Part shown: positions 60,531 to 64,000 of the stretch, piece by piece | Layout of the letters: every line of letters begins with the position of its first letter | Numbering within the stretch: the first letter of the stretch is position 1 | Assembly: GCF_029504735.1 (NCBI RefSeq) | Contig: NZ_JAQFIP010000002.1 | Span: 248,001-312,000, forward strand | Reading direction: 5' to 3' | Length of the DNA stretch: 64,000 nucleotides | Source of the DNA: Ereboglobus sp. PH5-10 | Lineage (GTDB): Bacteria; Verrucomicrobiota; Verrucomicrobiia; Opitutales; Opitutaceae | Made by a program: the position numbers and the translations under genes | The notes under the pieces: generated by a model | What the model was told of the DNA's origin: nothing | The model's input: the letters and a program-made list of their open reading frames with translations, nothing else | Database searches by the model: none

Positions 60531-61097
60531 ATGTCCTCAAAAGAAACCCTCATCGACGCTTATATGAAGTGTGACGATATCGAAGGCAGCTACTGTGTCG
60601 ACAAAACCCACGACGAAAATGGCGGCCTGCTCGATCTCATCACCAGCTTTGCCAAACAGAAAGAGCCGCACGAGGGCTGGTCGGAAGTATATGGATTCAA
60701 CTATTCACTGGCCAAAGAGCATCCCGAAATTGAAATCACAAAACCCATCGATGCGGCATCCAATGAATTGTTCATCCGCTGCATGAAAAAGAACTCCTTG
60801 CAAAACCAAGGAGGGAAAAATGCGTCCGCCCACATATTTCAGGAAATAACCCTGCACATGTGCCGCTGGGTCGACACGGATGAAGATGGTGTTATCGACA
60901 CATTCCAGACGTTTCTTGAATACGTTTTCTACGAATGTTCCATCACAAGTTACGACACCGACATCGACTTCGAGGCTGACGATATTCCCGAGGAAAAAAT
61001 CTCCATTACATTCAAGAAAATGAAAATGAGACATTTCCACCCGGAGGAATCCACGGAGTTCGGCTGGGATTTCGGCACGCAAGCGGAAATCCAATAA
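60531..61097 (+). CDS. Divergent Hcp-like tube protein 1
   Basis: A 188-residue protein with the Hcp pattern: EIEITKPIDAASNELFIRCMKKNSL, then HIFQEITLHMCRW and YVFYECSITSYDTDIDF, ending with PEEKISITFKKMKMRHF. Hcp forms hexameric rings that stack into the inner tube. The N-terminal half departs from canonical Hcp (rich in Asp/Glu, with two Cys near residues 14 and 22), and the codons are more AT-rich than in tssC. It is the first of four tandem hcp-like genes downstream of palindrome 3. It may form a specialised ring or chaperone cargo. Confidence 0.75.
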   Translation: MSSKETLIDAYMKCDDIEGSYCVDKTHDENGGLLDLITSFAKQKEPHEGWSEVYGFNYSLAKEHPEIEITKPIDAASNELFIRCMKKNSLQNQGGKNASAHIFQEITLHMCRWVDTDEDGVIDTFQTFLEYVFYECSITSYDTDIDFEADDIPEEKISITFKKMKMRHFHPEESTEFGWDFGTQAEIQ

Positions 61098-61138
61098 AAC
61101 CCCTATTCAACCACGCCCGCGCCCAACCTGCAACCGAC

Positions 61139-61813
61139 ATGCCAATCTACGCCTATATAAAAATTCCCGGAATCCAAAACTCCGAGTCCACGGACGAAAA
61201 ATATGGGAAGGAATGGATACCGATCCGCTCATTCAAATTCAAGACCGAGGCCAGTGTCGAAGATGAAACCACGAACAGGCAGAGCGGGGAAGACGATGCC
61301 CCGAGTGAGACAGGCGCGGGCGTGCCGCGCCAAACCAGCGATTCAAAGAAGAGGTTCAATCATATCAAAAACCGCCTGGAAAGGTGGGCTCGCGGGGAAA
61401 GATCACCGGCGATGAGGGAGAGTGCCGCCGAAGCGGACGGAGAAATAACTGTCGACAAGTGGCTCGATGCCACCAGCCCCAAACTGCACAACCTTTGCCA
61501 GGAATGCTCAAAATTTGCCACAGACCAATATATTAAAGGCATGGTGGAGGTTCATATTTGCCGCCAAATCCAATCCGAAGAAGGAGACAAGGCGAGCCGC
61601 GAAGCCTATTTGGGATATGTATTGGAGAACTGCCGAATATCCAGTCTCTCCGTCACCGCCTCCACAAGTTCCAACATGGTGGAGACGTTCACCATAAAAT
61701 TTGAAATGGTGACCTCCTGCATAAGGCAGCCCAAGCAGAACTTGTGGCAAAACTTGAAATGGAATTTTCTCTCCGAGGACACGGATTCCGCCAGTAAACT
61801 CTCAACCCCGTAA
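61139..61813 (+). CDS. Divergent Hcp-like tube protein 2 with insertion
   Basis: A 224-residue protein. It starts in Hcp style (MPIYAYIKIPGIQNSES, IPIRSFKFKTEA). It then carries a charged insertion of about 60 residues (EDETTNRQSGEDDAPSETG through ERWARGERSPAMRESAAEADG) before the usual ITVDKWLDATSPKLHNLC and VEVHICRQIQ strands. The tail ends in WNFLSEDTDSASKLSTP. The insertion sits where loops of Hcp face the lumen or ring interface, so it may alter stacking or cargo binding. It is 41 bases after Hcp-like 1. Confidence 0.72.
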   Translation: MPIYAYIKIPGIQNSESTDEKYGKEWIPIRSFKFKTEASVEDETTNRQSGEDDAPSETGAGVPRQTSDSKKRFNHIKNRLERWARGERSPAMRESAAEADGEITVDKWLDATSPKLHNLCQECSKFATDQYIKGMVEVHICRQIQSEEGDKASREAYLGYVLENCRISSLSVTASTSSNMVETFTIKFEMVTSCIRQPKQNLWQNLKWNFLSEDTDSASKLSTP

Positions 61814-61929
61814 CAACCCTGTCTTCACATGATTTTCTGGCGCCGCGCCGCCAGTCTCCTGACACAAAAAACCGCCTCACGCGCGTAAGGGCAACCAAAC
61901 TCACAACCTTAGAAAATATATAAAACATC

Positions 61930-62496
61930 ATGGCATTCGATGCATACATGCGGTTTCTCGAACCCAAAGTGGAAGGAGAGGCCAAACTTAGTGCGAATTA
62001 TCAAACGGACAGCGCCGACGGCAATTCCGGGTGGATAGACATATCCGACTACGGTTTTTCCGCCACCATGGCGGTGACCCCGGCCCGCTCGGGCGGCACA
62101 GGCGCCGCCACCACGGGAAAAGGCAAACTCGAGCCTTTCAACTGCAAGAAAAGAGCGGACGCCACCAGCATGAGCCTGGCGTTTCACGCCGCCGCGGGCA
62201 CCATCTTCAAGCGAATCGTGGTTAATCTTTTTGCCACGCTCGACGAGGGCGGCGCAAAGCACAAGCCCCACCAATTCCTCACCGTCGTCTTGCAAGGCGC
62301 GGTCATCAGCGCCTACAAGTTTTCCGGCTCGGCGGGCGATGACCTTCCCGAGGAGGAGATATCGATCACCTACGGTTCCATTGAATACAAATACAATGGT
62401 TTTAGCGTGGATGAGGAAACCGGGGCCATCACTCCGGGCGGCAAAAAAAGCGTGTTCAGTTGGAGCACCATCAAAAACTCGGGAAGCAAGGCCTGA
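61930..62496 (+). CDS. hcp: Hcp family tube protein 3
   Basis: A 188-residue protein with clearer Hcp features: MAFDAYMRFLEPKVEGEA, GWIDISDYGFSATMAV, LEPFNCKKRADATSMSLAFHAAAGTIFKRIVVNLF, then FLTVVLQGAVISAYKFSGSAGDDLPEEEISITYGSIEYKY. The C-terminal tail is extended (about 35 residues beyond the core, ending KNSGSKA). The tail pattern WxxIKNSGSKA recurs in the next protein as WDRVENSGTKAG, so 3 and 4 are close paralogues. Confidence 0.85.
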   Translation: MAFDAYMRFLEPKVEGEAKLSANYQTDSADGNSGWIDISDYGFSATMAVTPARSGGTGAATTGKGKLEPFNCKKRADATSMSLAFHAAAGTIFKRIVVNLFATLDEGGAKHKPHQFLTVVLQGAVISAYKFSGSAGDDLPEEEISITYGSIEYKYNGFSVDEETGAITPGGKKSVFSWSTIKNSGSKA

Positions 62497-62544
62497 GATC
62501 AATAATATCAACCAATATACAATTAAAACCAACTCTATAACATC

Positions 62545-63087
62545 ATGGCATTAGAAGCATATCTATACATTGAGGGCGTTCAGGGCGACTCCACGAGCGA
62601 GGTGGGCAAGAGCGCCTCGGAGATCCCGGCGGGCGCGGGCCCCATCGAAATAAACTCGTTTTCACTCGACCTCAACATGCCCCTCGTTGAAAACCGCTCG
62701 GGAACTGGGGCTGTCACAGTGGGACGCGCCAATTTCGAGGATTTCGAAACTGGAAAGTCGCTGGATATCTCCTCGGGCACCCTTCTTTTTTATTGCCTCT
62801 CCGGAAAGCATATAAACAGGGCGGTTGTCATGGTTTATCGCGCCGCTGGCGAAGGCGACCAAGGCAAACCCACGCGTTACCTGAAAATCACATACAGCAA
62901 TATCGTGATCACCGAAGTCAATATTACCGGAAGCGGCGATGAAATGCCCTCGGAAACGTTGAAGTTCAACTACGGCAAGGTTGCCTATACCTATTATAAG
63001 ACCGACGCCAGAACTGGCGCGGCCACAGGTCAGCTTGCCAACTTCTTCTGGGATCGCGTCGAAAACTCCGGCACGAAAGCCGGTTGA
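62545..63087 (+). CDS. hcp: Hcp family tube protein 4
   Basis: A 180-residue paralogue of the previous protein: MALEAYLYIEGVQGDSTSE, IEINSFSLDLNMPL, then YLKITYSNIVITEVNITGSGDEMPSETLKFNYGKVAYTYYK and a tail ending in WDRVENSGTKAG. It is 48 bases downstream of protein 3. Like the other leaders here, the 5' leader is AT/CA-rich without a Shine-Dalgarno. A perfect GC stem-loop follows the stop. Confidence 0.85.
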   Translation: MALEAYLYIEGVQGDSTSEVGKSASEIPAGAGPIEINSFSLDLNMPLVENRSGTGAVTVGRANFEDFETGKSLDISSGTLLFYCLSGKHINRAVVMVYRAAGEGDQGKPTRYLKITYSNIVITEVNITGSGDEMPSETLKFNYGKVAYTYYKTDARTGAATGQLANFFWDRVENSGTKAG

Positions 63088-63116
63088 TCGTTGTGATAGC
63101 CAGCATATCGCACAGC

Positions 63117-63143
63117 GCAGCGCAGGAGCCCGCCCTGCGCTGC
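63117..63143. terminator. Perfect stem-loop between hcp 4 and tagJ
   Basis: GCAGCGCAGG (63117-63126) pairs with CCTGCGCTGC (63134-63143) around a 7-base loop. There is no T-run, so it may reduce rather than stop read-through, or stabilise the abundant hcp mRNA 3' end. Confidence 0.4.
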
Positions 63144-63215
63144 CTTGCGGGCTTTGCACGACGCGGGTTTCATATCCGTTTGCCGTAATTTCCCTCCACC
63201 CTCCGCTTTTCCATC

Positions 63216-64000
63216 ATGTCCGATCCCGCCGACCACCTCAAGCAAGCCGACCTCGACGCCACGCTCGCGGCCGCCAACGCCGCCGTCCGCGCCAACCCCG
63301 CCGACCCGAAGGCCCGCGCATTCCTCTACCAGCTCAACTGCGTGCTCGGCCGCTGGGAAAAGGCGCTCGACCAGCTCGCCATCTACGCCGGCCTCATCCC
63401 CGACGACCCCGACGCGCGCGTCACCACGCGCCTCCACCAAATGGCAATCCAGTGCGAGGTTTTCCGCGCCGAAGTTTTCGCCGGCAAACGCACCCCGCTC
63501 ATCCTCGGCGAACCCGACCAATGGCTCGCGCCCCTCATGCAGGCCAACCAGCTCCTCGCACAAGGCAAGCCCGAGGCCGCCGCCGCGCTCCGCGACCAGG
63601 CCTTCGACGCCGCCCCCGCCACCTCGGGCAAGATCGACGGCAAACCCTTCGAGTGGATCGCCGACGCCGACACCCGCCTCGGCCCCGTTATCGAGCTGCA
63701 CATGGAGGGCAAATACTACTGGGTGCCCATGAGCCGCATCAAACGCATCGCGCTCGAAGCGCCGGGCAACCTCATCGACCTCGTCTTCGCGCCCGCGCAA
63801 TTCGTCTGGAGCAACGGAGGCGAAGGCGCCGGCTTCATCCCCGTGCGCTACGCTCCCGTCGGCGCCCCCGACTCCGCGCCCGACTCCAAGTGCGCGCTCT
63901 CCCGTCTCACACAATGGACCGACCTCCCGGGCAACTTCACCGTCGGTTCCGGCCAGCGCATGTTCGCCACCGACGAAACCGAGCACCCCATCCTCGACCT
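63216..64000 (+). CDS. tagJ: TagJ/ImpE-type T6SS accessory protein (partial)
   Basis: The 5' part (261 codons visible) of a gene running off the end of the window. It opens MSDPADHLKQADLDATLAAANAAVRANPADPKARAFLYQLNCVLGRWEKALDQL, a TPR-like pair typical of ImpE. The family segment YYWVPMSRIKRIALEAPGNLIDLVFAPAQF follows around residue 170. TagJ binds the TssB N-terminus or the sheath-recycling machinery in some systems, and it usually neighbours tssE or the baseplate genes. This suggests that tssE-F-G continue beyond 64000. Confidence 0.85.
   Translation, partial: MSDPADHLKQADLDATLAAANAAVRANPADPKARAFLYQLNCVLGRWEKALDQLAIYAGLIPDDPDARVTTRLHQMAIQCEVFRAEVFAGKRTPLILGEPDQWLAPLMQANQLLAQGKPEAAAALRDQAFDAAPATSGKIDGKPFEWIADADTRLGPVIELHMEGKYYWVPMSRIKRIALEAPGNLIDLVFAPAQFVWSNGGEGAGFIPVRYAPVGAPDSAPDSKCALSRLTQWTDLPGNFTVGSGQRMFATDETEHPILD

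Noticed and set aside
61203-61415. A 70-codon alternative frame inside the second hcp-like gene
   Set aside because: A shadow frame; the longer frame carries Hcp-like strands and fits operon spacing.

Overview
The window is high-GC DNA dominated by a type VI secretion system (T6SS) locus. A two-partner secretion (TPS) module with two giant filamentous-haemagglutinin-like exoproteins is embedded in it. No rRNA, tRNA, CRISPR array or transposase gene was seen. Several things suggest an Opitutaceae-like Verrucomicrobium: GC-rich coding with Ala/Arg-rich shadow frames, leaders that mostly lack Shine-Dalgarno sites and are rich in CA tracts, simple-word intergenic inverted repeats, and an MalQ/FKBP/FmdB housekeeping block. 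That assignment is an inference from style, not from a marker gene.

Layout. Positions 1-5370 hold ordinary genes: an FmdB-type zinc ribbon, a membrane-anchored unknown, an exported FKBP isomerase, 4-alpha-glucanotransferase, an AT-richer unknown whose 5' end is invaded by a 101-bp repeat, and an ABC-2-type ATPase with no visible permease. Positions 5371-5918 are non-coding and carry operator-like palindrome 1. Positions 5919-26168 are T6SS arm 1, all on +: a TssB-TssC fusion paralogue with an acidic repeat tail, an unknown, a voltage-gated-channel-like protein, PAAR, an unknown, a TssJ-like lipoprotein, a pseudokinase/FGE-like membrane protein, a possible Fha C-terminal-like protein, TssK, TssL, TssM and TagF. 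Positions 26398-31269 hold four AT-richer genes of unknown function, three on - and one on +. Positions 31270-31750 are non-coding and carry palindrome 2. Positions 31751-56876 are the TPS module: TpsB, TpsA1 (2144 aa) and TpsA2 (about 5500 aa). Positions 57115-64000 are T6SS arm 2: TssA, TssB, TssC, palindrome 3, four tandem Hcp-like genes and a TagJ/ImpE gene running off the end.

How the genes work together. TssJ-TssL-TssM form the membrane complex and TssK is the baseplate adaptor. TssB/TssC form the contractile sheath, with a possible second sheath-type protein from the fusion gene. TssA caps the sheath, the Hcp proteins build the inner tube, and PAAR tips the spike. TagF and the kinase-like protein suggest post-translational control. 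TssE, TssF, TssG, TssH/ClpV and VgrG are not in the window and probably lie beyond 64000. TpsB would export both TpsA proteins to the surface.

The most striking non-coding signal is one inverted repeat, ATTACAA-N13-TTGTAAT. It occurs three times with identical spacing, upstream of the TssBC-fusion operon, the TPS operon and the hcp cluster. This suggests that contact-dependent secretion and surface adhesins are controlled together by one undescribed regulator. Other unusual points are the in-frame intergenic-type repeat inside tagF, four families of simple-word inverted repeats at T6SS gene junctions, and the nearly identical first 1.2 kb of the two tpsA genes.
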